This document shows, piece after piece, positions 16,430-28,872 of a stretch of 64,000 nucleotides of DNA. This stretch comes from Plantactinospora endophytica. Lineage in GTDB: Bacteria > Actinomycetota > Actinomycetes > Mycobacteriales > Micromonosporaceae. The notes beneath the pieces are model-generated. The model had not been told where the DNA came from. It did no database searches and saw only the letters and a list, made by a program, of their open reading frames with translations. The DNA lies in the NCBI RefSeq assembly GCF_016862915.1, contig NZ_BONW01000022.1, positions 124,001 to 188,000 of the forward strand. Reading direction: 5' to 3'. Made by a program: the position numbers and the translations under genes. How positions within the stretch are numbered: the first letter of the stretch is position 1; the number at the start of each line of letters is the position of its first letter.

Positions 16430-17534
16430 GCGGGGACCGGACTCGGCGCCGGAGCGGAACGTGGTGGTCACCGGGCCGCACGAGGTGCTGTTCCGGGACG
16501 AGGAGCCGGAGCCGCTCACCGACGGCACGTTCCGGGTCGAGACCCTGTTCACCGGGATCTCCTCGGGTACCGAGTTGAGCTACGTCAAGGGCACCAACCC
16601 GTACCTGTCGGCCGGCTGGGACGGCACCCTCGGGCTGTTCGTCGAGGATGCGCCGGCCACGCCGTACCCGGTGACCCGGCTCGGTTACATGGAGGTCGGC
16701 CGGGTCACCGGCAGCCGTACGTCGGCGGTCGCCGAGGGTGCGGTGGTGGCGATGACGTACGGGCACCGCACGGCGTACCGGGGCGATCCGCTGGTCGACC
16801 GGGTGGTGCCGGTACCGGCCGAGCTGGATCCGCTGCTCGGGATCTACCTGGCCCACATGGGGCCGATCTGCGCCAACGGGCTGCTGCACGCCGCCGCCGA
16901 CCTGTACGGCAGCTCGGTGCGGGAGCTCGGCGACGGGGTGCGGGGCCGCCGGGTGGCGGTCACCGGGGCGGGAGTGGTGGCCCTGCTCACCGGCCTGTTC
17001 GCCCGCCGGGCCGGTGCCGCCTCGGTGGTCGTACTCGATCCGACGCCGCAGCGGCGGGCGGTGGCCGAGGCGCTCGGCCTGGAGACGCTCGACCCGACGG
17101 CCGACGATCCGGCGGTGGTGTTGAAGACCCGGTGGCGGCACGCGGCCGACGACCGGGGCGCCGACGTGGTCTTCCAGTGCCGGGGCCAGGCGTCGGCGCT
17201 GCACCTGGCGCTGCGGCTGCTCCGCCCGCAGGGCACGGTCGTCGACCTCGCGTTCTACCAGGGCGGCGCGGAGCAGGTGCGGCTGGGCGAGGAGTTCCAC
17301 CACAACGGGCTGTCGCTGCGCTGCGCGCAGATCGGCCGGGTACCGCGCGGGCTGGCCCCCACCTGGGACCGCGACCGCCTGTCGGCGGAGACCGTCGCCC
17401 TGCTCCGCGAGCACGGCGACCTGGTACGCGAGCATCTGGTCTCGGCGGTGCTGCCGTTCGACGAGGCGCCCACGCTGCTGACCGAGCTGGCCGCCGGTCG
17501 CCGACACGAGATGCAGGCGGTGCTCGCCACCTGA
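16422..17534 (+). CDS. MDR-superfamily dehydrogenase lacking the catalytic-zinc cysteine
   Basis: 370 residues from GTG 16422, overlapping the upstream stop. It has the medium-chain dehydrogenase layout: a GroES-like N-terminal domain, then a Rossmann domain with VAVTGAGVVALL. Where zinc alcohol dehydrogenases have GICGSD, this protein has TGISSGTE, so the first catalytic zinc ligand is absent. This is a known trait of the dehydrogenase half of bi-domain oxidoreductases and of BchC-like enzymes. It probably acts on the same substrate as the Gfo/Idh partner. A classical alcohol dehydrogenase activity is unlikely. Confidence 0.8.
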   Translation: MSERGPDSAPERNVVVTGPHEVLFRDEEPEPLTDGTFRVETLFTGISSGTELSYVKGTNPYLSAGWDGTLGLFVEDAPATPYPVTRLGYMEVGRVTGSRTSAVAEGAVVAMTYGHRTAYRGDPLVDRVVPVPAELDPLLGIYLAHMGPICANGLLHAAADLYGSSVRELGDGVRGRRVAVTGAGVVALLTGLFARRAGAASVVVLDPTPQRRAVAEALGLETLDPTADDPAVVLKTRWRHAADDRGADVVFQCRGQASALHLALRLLRPQGTVVDLAFYQGGAEQVRLGEEFHHNGLSLRCAQIGRVPRGLAPTWDRDRLSAETVALLREHGDLVREHLVSAVLPFDEAPTLLTELAAGRRHEMQAVLAT

Positions 17535-17753
17535 GCGAGCGGCCGAGGCGGGCTCGGGCGGGTGCCGTTGCTCGTGTGGTGTCGCGCACGTGGTGCCGGA
17601 CGTCTGCTGTCGGGCATGTGCCGTCGGCGCCAGGGTTGGCCGGTGCCGGCCGGCAGGGTCTGCTGTGCGGACTGTAGACCTGGGTGCACAAACGGGGCAC
17701 CGCCAGCAACCGGCATGCGAGGCCAGGCCACAGCGGCAGGAACGAGGCCCGAC

Positions 17754-17857
17754 CACAGGCGGAAGCGGAACCGGCACAGGCGGAAGCGAGGCGGCACAGG
17801 CGGAAGCGAAGCGGCACAGGCGGAAGCGAAGCGGCACAGGCGGAAGCGAGGCGGCTC
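17754..17857. repeat. 20-bp tandem repeat array, five copies
   Basis: Copies of CACAGGCGGAAGCGAAGCGG start at 17754, 17775, 17795, 17815 and 17835, with periods of 21, 20, 20 and 20 bases. They differ at one or two positions. The 20-base period is not a multiple of three, so the array is not coding. The 476-base region 17535-18010 holds no gene, only this array and the hairpin that follows. Confidence 0.9.
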
Positions 17858-17959
17858 GGCAGGGCCGGCCCGGCACCGGGTGGGCGCACAGGCGGGGCAG
17901 GTCGACAGTCTCCGAATCAGGCAGTCCCACCGGGCGTCGAGGGCCGATCCCCCACGGTC

Positions 17960-17995
17960 ATCGCGGTCATCGCGATGAACCGCGATGACCGCGAT
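17960..17995. terminator. Bidirectional hairpin between convergent genes
   Basis: Arms 17960-17974 (ATCGCGGTCATCGCG) and 17981-17995 are exact reverse complements around a six-base loop. More CGCGAT/ATCGCG words surround it. It lies 15 bases past the stop of the minus-strand membrane gene and can also stop transcripts from the MDR gene. Confidence 0.7.
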
Positions 17996-18010
17996 CCCAC
18001 AGTCCCGCGA

Positions 18011-18400
18011 TCACCGCGATCCCGTGCTCGCCGGGACCGGCGGTCGGCGAGCCACCCAGAGCAGCGTCACCAGCACCAGGGTGACCAGCGCGCCGGGGAT
18101 CAGGCTGATCCTGATCCAGGTGTCGGGGATGGCGGCGAAGACGAAGAACCTGCCGACGAACTGCACGGCGAGCAGGATCGTCAACAGGTTCCGGTGCCAG
18201 GGCCGACCGGCGGGCAGCCGGAGCGCCAACCAGGCGTACGCGATGCCGAAGCTGAGGTGGAAGGCGTGTTCGACGCCGAGCTGGTACGGCGGGGTGACCA
18301 GTGCGTACAGGTGCTCCAGCACCAGTACCCAGGTCAGCACGATCGTGATGCGCAGCCGGGGGTCGGTCGCCGTGCGCAGGGTGGCCGCATTCCGGGTCAA
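18011..18400 (-). CDS. Small four-helix membrane protein
   Basis: 129 residues from TTG 18400, chosen because GGAGGAAC lies five bases upstream; the open frame extends further to 18478 without a site. Four hydrophobic helices are clear: ITIVLTWVLVLEHLYALV, HAFHLSFGIAYAWLALRL, LLTILLAVQFVGRFFVFAA and IPGALVTLVLVTLLWVA. No catalytic motif. It is divergent from a MarR regulator with an operator-like palindrome between, so it is probably the regulated target. Function unknown. Confidence 0.7.
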   Translation of the reverse strand: MTRNAATLRTATDPRLRITIVLTWVLVLEHLYALVTPPYQLGVEHAFHLSFGIAYAWLALRLPAGRPWHRNLLTILLAVQFVGRFFVFAAIPDTWIRISLIPGALVTLVLVTLLWVARRPPVPASTGSR

Positions 18401-18452
18401 GGTTCCTCCAGGGAAAGGATCAGCCGGTCCAGAAAAAAGGACCCGCCGAGAA

Positions 18453-18467
18453 CTTCTCAGATGAGAG
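18453..18467. promoter_or_regulatory. MarR operator candidate
   Basis: CTTCTCAGATGAGAG is a near-perfect inverted repeat (CTTCTCA / TGAGAG, one mismatch at the outer base). It lies in the 95-base gap between the divergent membrane and MarR genes, where it would cover both promoters. Typical for autoregulating MarR repressors; inferred. Confidence 0.55.
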
Positions 18468-18495
18468 TATCTGGTCACCGCCCTAGGATCCAGGG

Positions 18496-18966
18496 ATGAG
18501 TTCCGTGCGATCCCAGGCCGACGCGTCCCGGCTCGACTTCCTGCCGGCCGACGTCATCACGGCCATGCAGATCAGCACCGTGCACCGGTACGCGCAGAAG
18601 CTCCTCAACGACGCCCTCCGCCCGCTCGGGTTCGAGGAACGGCACTTCGCCACGCTGGCCGTACTCGACGGTGTGGGGCCGCTGACCCAACGTCAGCTCG
18701 GCGATCTGCTCGACCTGGACAAGTCGTCGCTGGGCCGGATCGTCGACGACCTCGAACGGCAGCGGCTGGCGGAGCGGAAGGCCGTACCGGGCGACCGGCG
18801 TGCCCACGCCATCCACCTGACCGACGAGGGTCGGCAGCGGGTCACGCAGGCCCGGCGCACCGCGGCGGAGGTGGGTCGACAGCTCTTCGGACACCTCGCG
18901 CCGAGCACCCGGACCGCACTCGACAACGCGCTGCGTCAGGTGCTGGACGCGCCCGCCGCCGGTTGA
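18496..18966 (+). CDS. MarR-family transcriptional regulator
   Basis: 156 residues from ATG 18496. The winged-helix core is plain: LTQRQLGDLLDLDKSSLGRIVDDLERQ is the helix-turn-helix and RKAVPGDRRAHAIHLTDEG the wing with the family's DxRxxxxxLT pattern. Dimerisation helices flank it. It is divergent from a four-helix membrane gene, with a palindromic site between, so it probably represses that gene and itself in response to a small molecule. Ligand unknown. Confidence 0.9.
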   Translation: MSSVRSQADASRLDFLPADVITAMQISTVHRYAQKLLNDALRPLGFEERHFATLAVLDGVGPLTQRQLGDLLDLDKSSLGRIVDDLERQRLAERKAVPGDRRAHAIHLTDEGRQRVTQARRTAAEVGRQLFGHLAPSTRTALDNALRQVLDAPAAG

Positions 18967-19102
18967 CCCGAACAGCGGCCGACAGGCAGGCGCTCCGCCC
19001 CGGACGCCGATGTCGGAGTTCGCACCGACCGGTTCACCGGTTCACCGACCGAGCCACCCCGACGGTTCCACCGGGCACCCGGATGCTCACCTTCGTCGGG
19101 GC

Positions 19103-19633
19103 TCACCTGCCGCCGTGATCCGGGGCGGCGAGGTCGCGTTGCATCAGCACGGTGTCGATCCACCGGCCGTGCTTGTAGCCCACGGAGACGAGCCGGCCGA
19201 CCTGCGCGAAGCCGGCCGAGCGGTGCAGAGCGGTCGACGCGGGATCTCCGGTGTCGGCGATGACCGCGACGACCTGGCGGACGTCCCGTTCCCGGCAGCG
19301 TTGCAGCAGGGCGGCCAGCAGTGCCCGACCGACGCCCTTGCCGGTCACCTCCGGCGCCAGGTAGATGGTGTCCTCCACCGTCTGCCGGTATGCCGGCTTC
19401 GGTCGCCACGGGGCCGCGTACGCGAAGCCGTTCACCTCGTCGCCGGTCTTCGCCGCCAGGAACGGCAGTCCGCGTGCGGTCAGGGCGTCGAGTCTGCGCC
19501 ACCAGTCGGCCGCCGTCGGCGGCGTCTCCTCGAACGTCGCGACGCTGTTGATCACGTAGTACCCGAAAATGCCGGCGATCGCCGGAGCGTCGGCGGCCGT
19601 CGCCGAGCAGATGGTCACCCCATCGGTCGTCAT
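19103..19633 (-). CDS. GNAT acetyltransferase, phosphinothricin/Bar-like
   Basis: 176 residues from ATG 19633; the longer open frame upstream runs through the divergent gene and is rejected. It has YYVINSVATFEETPP near the N-terminus (as in the Bar/Pat and YncA group) and NGFAYAAPWRPKPAYRQTVEDTIYL. The acetyl-CoA loop is TGKGVGRALLAALL, and IADTGDPASTALHRSAGF follows. These enzymes acetylate amino acid analogues such as phosphinothricin, methionine sulfone or sulfoximine, so detoxification of an amino acid derivative is likely. It is divergent from the XRE-cupin regulator. Confidence 0.82.
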   Translation of the reverse strand: MTTDGVTICSATAADAPAIAGIFGYYVINSVATFEETPPTAADWWRRLDALTARGLPFLAAKTGDEVNGFAYAAPWRPKPAYRQTVEDTIYLAPEVTGKGVGRALLAALLQRCRERDVRQVVAVIADTGDPASTALHRSAGFAQVGRLVSVGYKHGRWIDTVLMQRDLAAPDHGGR

Positions 19634-19650
19634 CCCGGACCCCGGTTTCT

Positions 19651-19677
19651 CTATAGGGAATATGAACGCTACTATAG
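19651..19677. promoter_or_regulatory. Twin CTATAG boxes before the XRE-cupin gene
   Basis: CTATAG occurs at 19651-19656 and 19672-19677, exactly two helical turns apart (21 bp), in an AT-rich patch directly before ATG 19683. Each is a palindrome. They may serve as operators for the regulator that follows and overlap its -10 region. Confidence 0.5.
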
Positions 19678-19682
19678 CAAAC

Positions 19683-20282
19683 ATGGATCTCGTCGAGTTC
19701 GGCCGCCGCATCCAGCAACTGCGATCCGACCGCCAGCTGACGCTCCAGTCGCTGGCCGACGCCGCCTCGGTGAGCGTGAGCATGCTGTCCTCGGTCGAAC
19801 GCGGCCTGAAGGCGCCGACCGTCGTGGTGCTGGCCCGCATCGCCGAGGGCCTCGGCGTGCCCCTGAGCACGCTGGTCGCCCCGACCCGCGACCAACGCCT
19901 CGTCGTGCGACGCGCCGCCGACCAGGACATCGCCGACGAACCAGGCGGATGGCGGCGGGTCATCCTCACGCCGGTCGTTCCGGGGGTCAACTTCGAGTGG
20001 ATCCGCTCCACCCTGCCGCCCGGCTGTGACGCCGGCAGCTATCCCGGGTACGCCCCCGGCTCGCACGAGTTCGTGGCGGTCGACTCGGGGGAACTGCGCC
20101 TGACGGTCGGCGACGAGACCGTCGAACTCTCCGCCGGGGACTCGGTCTACTTCGCGGCCGACGTGATCCACGGCTATGCCAACCCCGGACCAACACCGTG
20201 CACGTACCACGTGGCGGCCCTCATCATGCGGCCACGTCACCCGGCCCGGGTCGACGACGGCGCAGGCGGGAACCGCCGGTGA
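19683..20282 (+). CDS. XRE-family regulator with C-terminal cupin domain
   Basis: 199 residues from ATG 19683 (ATG 19662 is in frame but lies between the CTATAG boxes). Residues 5-65 are the helix-turn-helix (RIQQLRSDRQLTLQSLADAASVSVSMLSSVERG). Residues 110-180 form a cupin (GSHEFVAVDSGELRLTVGDETVELSAGDSVYFAADVIHGY) with the two cupin motifs. This class senses small molecules through the cupin and often governs amino acid, polyamine or antibiotic resistance genes. The divergent acetyltransferase is the likely partner. A short leader or leaderless mRNA is probable. Confidence 0.88.
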   Translation: MDLVEFGRRIQQLRSDRQLTLQSLADAASVSVSMLSSVERGLKAPTVVVLARIAEGLGVPLSTLVAPTRDQRLVVRRAADQDIADEPGGWRRVILTPVVPGVNFEWIRSTLPPGCDAGSYPGYAPGSHEFVAVDSGELRLTVGDETVELSAGDSVYFAADVIHGYANPGPTPCTYHVAALIMRPRHPARVDDGAGGNRR

Positions 20283-20372
20283 CCGAACCGACCGACCCGA
20301 CCCGACCCGAACTGGCGCGACACCGACCCGACCGGCGCGACACCGGACACCACCAGGCGCTCTCATTATACG

Positions 20373-20406
20373 GGACATATGTTCTATATATTGGACACGT
20401 ATTCTA
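20373..20406 (+). promoter_or_regulatory. Direct repeats GGACA-N4-TTCTA, 20 bp apart
   Basis: GGACATATGTTCTA (20373-20386) and GGACACGTATTCTA (20393-20406) share GGACA and TTCTA halves in an AT island upstream of the methyltransferase gene. Same-face spacing of two turns suggests a regulator binding site or an unusual promoter pair. No known consensus assigned. Confidence 0.55.
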
Positions 20407-20449
20407 GGCTCGGACCGTCGGCCGGACGGCCGTTCGGGGGTGGAACGAG

Positions 20450-21259
20450 ATGACGCGAGCCCGGAACGTCTACACCCACGGGCACCACGAGTCCGTACTG
20501 CGATCGCACCGGTGGCGTACCGCCGAGAACTCGGCCGGGCATCTGCTTGCGCACCTCACCCCGGGGATGTCCCTGCTCGACGTCGGCTGCGGACCGGGCA
20601 CGATCACCGTCGACCTGGCCGCCCGGGTGCTGCCCGGCCGGGTCACCGCCGTCGAGATCACCGACGACGCGCTGCAACTCGCCCGGACGGAGGCACGGAC
20701 ACGTCGGCGGGAGAACGTCGACTTCGCCGTCGCCGACGTACACGCGCTCGACCTCCCGGACGACGCCTTCGACGTGGTCCACGCCCACCAGGTGCTCCAG
20801 CACGTCGCCGACCCGGTGCTGGCGCTGCGCGAGATGCGCCGGGTCTGCCGGCCCGGTGGCATCGTCGCCGCCCGGGACAGCGACTACGCCGGCTTCACCT
20901 GGTTTCCCCAGGTTCCCGAACTGGACGAGTGGCTCGCCCTGTACCGCCGGGCCGCCCGCGCCAACGGCGGCGAGCCGGACGCCGGCCGGCGCCTGCTGTC
21001 CTGGGCGCACGCCGCCGGGTTCACCGACGTGGCGGCGACGGCGAGCACCTGGTGCTTCGCCAGCCCCGAGGACCGACAGTGGTGGGGCGGGATGTGGGCG
21101 GAGCGGATCCGACGGTCCGACCTGGCCCGGCAGGTGGTGACGGCGGGCATGGCCACCGAGGACGACCTGGACCGGATCTCGCAGGGGTGGCTACGGTGGG
21201 CCGCCGCCCCGGACGGCTGGTTCGTCGTGCTGCACGGCGAGATCGTGTGCCGACGCTGA
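20450..21259 (+). CDS. Class I SAM-dependent methyltransferase
   Basis: 269 residues from ATG 20450. The SAM motif I is LLDVGCGPGTITVDLA, followed by VTAVEITDDAL (acidic ribose ligand), FAVADVHALDLPDDAFD and VVHAHQVLQHVADP (motif II region), and the post-motif LREMRRVCRPGG. This is the UbiE/COQ5-like small-molecule type. The C-terminal part (FTWFPQVPELDEWLALYRRA) resembles common actinobacterial methyltransferases of unknown substrate. It is monocistronic, with an unusual repeat-bearing promoter region upstream and a strong hairpin downstream. Confidence 0.85.
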   Translation: MTRARNVYTHGHHESVLRSHRWRTAENSAGHLLAHLTPGMSLLDVGCGPGTITVDLAARVLPGRVTAVEITDDALQLARTEARTRRRENVDFAVADVHALDLPDDAFDVVHAHQVLQHVADPVLALREMRRVCRPGGIVAARDSDYAGFTWFPQVPELDEWLALYRRAARANGGEPDAGRRLLSWAHAAGFTDVAATASTWCFASPEDRQWWGGMWAERIRRSDLARQVVTAGMATEDDLDRISQGWLRWAAAPDGWFVVLHGEIVCRR

Positions 21260-21330
21260 GGGCCGCAGCTCCGCACCGGAACCCGACCCCAGGTCGGCGG
21301 CCGGCCAGCGCGCGATGACCGGCCGGCGGG

Positions 21331-21358
21331 TCCGGGCGGGGTAGCGTTCCCGCCCGGA
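21331..21358. terminator. Bidirectional terminator hairpin
   Basis: TCCGGGCGGG (21331-21340) and CCCGCCCGGA (21349-21358) are exact complements around an eight-base loop. It lies between the convergent methyltransferase and gltD genes. A second GCCGGCC/GGCCGGC pair lies just before it. Confidence 0.7.
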
Positions 21359-21375
21359 GACCCTGGCCAGGACCG

Positions 21376-22882
21376 TCAGCGGGCCGGGACGGCCAGCGGT
21401 TGTGTTGACGACGCCACCGGGGCCGGCAGTTCGCTGCCGCCGCCCAGGTAGCGGTGGATCGCGGCGGCGGCGGCCCGGCCCTCGGCGATCGCCCAGACGA
21501 TCAGCGAGGCGCCCCGGTGCATGTCACCGGCGACGAAGACGCCCGGGGTACCGGCCTGCCACTCCGGGTCGGCGTCGATCGCGCCGCGCCGGTTGCGTAC
21601 CACGCCGAGCTGGTCGAGCAGCGGCTGCTCCTCGGTGCCCTCGAAGCCGATCGCCAGCAGTACCAGGTCGGCCGGCAGCTCCCGCTCGGAGCCGGGCAGC
21701 ACGGTCAGGATCCGCTGGCCGTCCCGCTTCTCGACGGTCACCTCGGCGATCCGGACCGCGCGTACCTGGCCGGTGCCGTCGTCGACGAACTCCTGGACGG
21801 CGACCGCGAAGACCCGCTCGCCGCCCTCCTCGTGCGCCGGGTACTCGCGGAGGATCCACGGCCAGGTCGGCCACGGGTCGCGGGCCTCGTCGCGCTCCTG
21901 CGGCGGTCGCGGATAGAGGTCGAGCTGGTGTACGCCGGCCGTGCCCTGCCGGTGCGCCACGCCCAGGCAGTCGGCGGCGGTGTCGCCACCACCGATGATC
22001 ACCACGTGCTTGCCGGCCGCGTCGATCGGGGTCGTCGACTCCCGGCCGCTGACACTGGGCTGGCCGCCGGCCGCCGAAGCGACCGCGATGTTCGCCGCCA
22101 CCAGGTGCTCCATCGCCTGGTGCACGCCGCGCAGCGAGCGGCCCGGGGTCGCCGGGGTGTCCCGGCCGGCAAGCGCACCGCAGGCGAGCAGTACGGCGTC
22201 GTGCTCGGCCCGGAGCTGCTCGGCGGTGACGTCGACCCCGACGTTGACGCCGGTCCGGAACCGCACCCCCTCGGCGGTGAGCTGGGCCAACCGCCGGTCG
22301 ACGTGCTCCTTCTCCAGCTTGAAGTCGGGGATGCCGTACCGGAGCAGGCCGCCGATCGCGTCGTCGCGCTCGTACACCGTCACCGCGTGCCCGGCCCGGA
22401 CGAGCTGCTGCGCGGCGGCGAGTCCGGCCGGGCCGGAGCCGACCACCGCGACGGAGCGGCCCGTCGGTGCCGGCGGCTCCTGCGGGATCACCAGGTCCAG
22501 GTCGAAGGCGCGGTTGACGATCTCGACCTCGACCTGCTTGATGGTCACCGGTGCCCCACCGTTGATCCCGAGTACGCAGGCCGCCTCGCACGGCGCCGGG
22601 CAGAGCCGCCCGGTGAACTCCGGGAAGTTGTTGGTGGCGTGCAGCGACTCGATCGCGGTCGCCCAGTTGCCGGTCCGGACCAGGTCGTTCCAGTCCGGGA
22701 TGCGATTGCCCAGCGGGCAGCCGTCGTGGCAGAACGGGATGCCGCAGTCCATGCACCGGGTGGCCTGGTCGCGGATCAGGCCGTCGTCGGCGGACGGGTA
22801 GACCTCGCGCCAGTCGGAGATCCGCACCGGCACGGGCCGGCGGGCCGGCAGCTTCCGGTCGTGCTTGAGGAATCCACTCGGG

Positions 22883-22890
<8 letters not shown>
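21376..22890 (-). CDS. gltD: Glutamate synthase (NADPH) small subunit
   Basis: 504 residues from GTG 22890, with AGGAGGT six bases upstream; the start overlaps the gltB stop. The N-terminal cysteines [17 protein letters not shown] and CPAPCEAAC bind the [4Fe-4S] clusters. [16 protein letters not shown] is the FAD-binding motif and [14 protein letters not shown] the NADPH-binding motif. The C-terminal [19 protein letters not shown] closes the FAD site. With GltB it transfers electrons from NADPH to reduce 2-oxoglutarate plus glutamine-derived ammonia to two glutamates. It is about 15-20 residues longer than many GltD proteins at the C-terminus, which is Ala/Pro-rich. Confidence 0.95.
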
Positions 22891-27688
<4,798 letters not shown>

Positions 27689-27812
27689 CGGGGCTCCTGT
27701 CGTCACTCACGTTCAATCATTAGGTCGGGACGACGTCGGCCCTGCTGGGTCTCTCGATACTACGGCAGGGGTCGTCGGGGTCCACCAGTTCGACCGATCA
27801 CAGGCAGCGGAA

Positions 27813-27841
27813 TTGATCACATGTCCGGGATCCCGTACGTG
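27813..27841 (+). promoter_or_regulatory. Promoter of the GNAT gene
   Basis: TTGATC (27813-27818) and TACGTG (27836-27841) are separated by 17 bases, a vegetative-type promoter. The start would fall just ahead of GTG 27854, giving a very short leader. Confidence 0.45.
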
Positions 27842-27853
27842 TACGCTCCCCCG

Positions 27854-28699
27854 GTGGCATCTGTACGAGACGAGCCGTTTGACCGGTTGGAACGCTTTTA
27901 CGATGCGGTGCCGCGTGACGGGGCACACACCGAGGACTTCGGCGGACTGGTTCTCTTCGTCCGCGACGGGGCGGGATGGCCATTCTACGCCCGACCGAGG
28001 CTGGACGCCACGGATCCGCCGTCGGCCGCCGACGTGACGGCGGTCCGGCAGCGCCAGCGCGACCTGGGCCTGCCGGAGGCGTTCGAGTGGGTACACGAGA
28101 ACCACCCGGACCTGCTCGCGGTGGCCCGGTCGGCGGGGTTGGCGGTGCTGGAGGCGCCGCTGATGGTGCTCGACCCGGCCGCCCTGCCCCCGCCCGGCGA
28201 CTTCGCCACCACGACACCGGTGCGGATCCTCGACCCGCAGGCGCCGACGTTCGCCGCCGACGTGGCGGCCCGGCGCGCGGTCGCGGCGGTCGGCTTCGCC
28301 GCACCCGGCACCGAGGTCGGCACCGCCGGTCCGGCCGCCCGGGACACCGCCCTGGTCGAGCTGCCGGTGGACTCGCTGGACGAGGAGCGCACCCGGACGG
28401 CGGCCGGCCGGCGGATCTCCGCCGTGGTCGAGCTGCCCGGCCAGGGCGCGGTGGCCAGCGGGATGGCGCTGCGGGTGGCGGAGGTCGCCGAGATCGCCGG
28501 CATCGCCACCCTGCCCACGGCGCGGCGCCGGGGCCTGGGCGCTGCGGTCACCGCCGCGCTGGCCCGCCGGCTGCTCGACGACGGTACTAACCTGATCTTC
28601 CTCTCCGCCGGCAGCGAGGAGATCGCCCGGGTCTACCTGCGGGTCGGGTTCCGCCGGATCGGCACCGCCTGCATCGCCGAGCCCGCTCCGGTGGGCTGA
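27854..28699 (+). CDS. GNAT-family acetyltransferase (fused tandem form)
   Basis: About 281 residues from GTG 27854; ATG 27821 is in frame but lies between the -35 and -10 boxes. The C-terminal half holds the acetyl-CoA loop: VAEVAEIAGIATLPTARRRGLGAAVTAALARRLLD, then FLSAGSEEIARVYLRVGFRRIGT. The N-terminal half (PFDRLERFYDAVPRDG..., HENHPDLLAVARSAGL) is less conserved and matches the auxiliary domain of two-domain actinobacterial GNATs. It stands alone, divergent from gltB. Substrate unknown. Confidence 0.8.
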   Translation: MASVRDEPFDRLERFYDAVPRDGAHTEDFGGLVLFVRDGAGWPFYARPRLDATDPPSAADVTAVRQRQRDLGLPEAFEWVHENHPDLLAVARSAGLAVLEAPLMVLDPAALPPPGDFATTTPVRILDPQAPTFAADVAARRAVAAVGFAAPGTEVGTAGPAARDTALVELPVDSLDEERTRTAAGRRISAVVELPGQGAVASGMALRVAEVAEIAGIATLPTARRRGLGAAVTAALARRLLDDGTNLIFLSAGSEEIARVYLRVGFRRIGTACIAEPAPVG

Positions 28700-28771
28700 C
28701 CCGGCGGACTGCCCAACTCCCCGGAGGAGTCGGGGCGGGACTTTCGGCGGAAGGCGCTGGCGGGGACGGTC

Positions 28772-28796
28772 GAGGATGCTCAAGACATCCTCAAGA
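28772..28796 (+). promoter_or_regulatory. SARP-like heptamer direct repeat / inverted repeat upstream of the carboxypeptidase
   Basis: CTCAAGA occurs at 28779-28785 and 28790-28796, an 11-bp period as in SARP binding sites, about 8 bases before a possible -10 (CATCGT). The same segment also forms an inverted repeat GAGGATG / CATCCTC (28772-28778, 28786-28792). Either could be the real operator. Confidence 0.4.
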
Positions 28797-28872
28797 TCAT
28801 TGCATCGTCGCACGTCGGGGATCATGATGACCCCGAATGCTGTCCCCCCAACTCCTCCCCCTCGGAGTTCAG

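Noticed and set aside
17754-17857. Possible CRISPR array
   Set aside because: The 20-bp units are directly adjacent with no spacers and no cas genes in the window; it is a plain tandem repeat.
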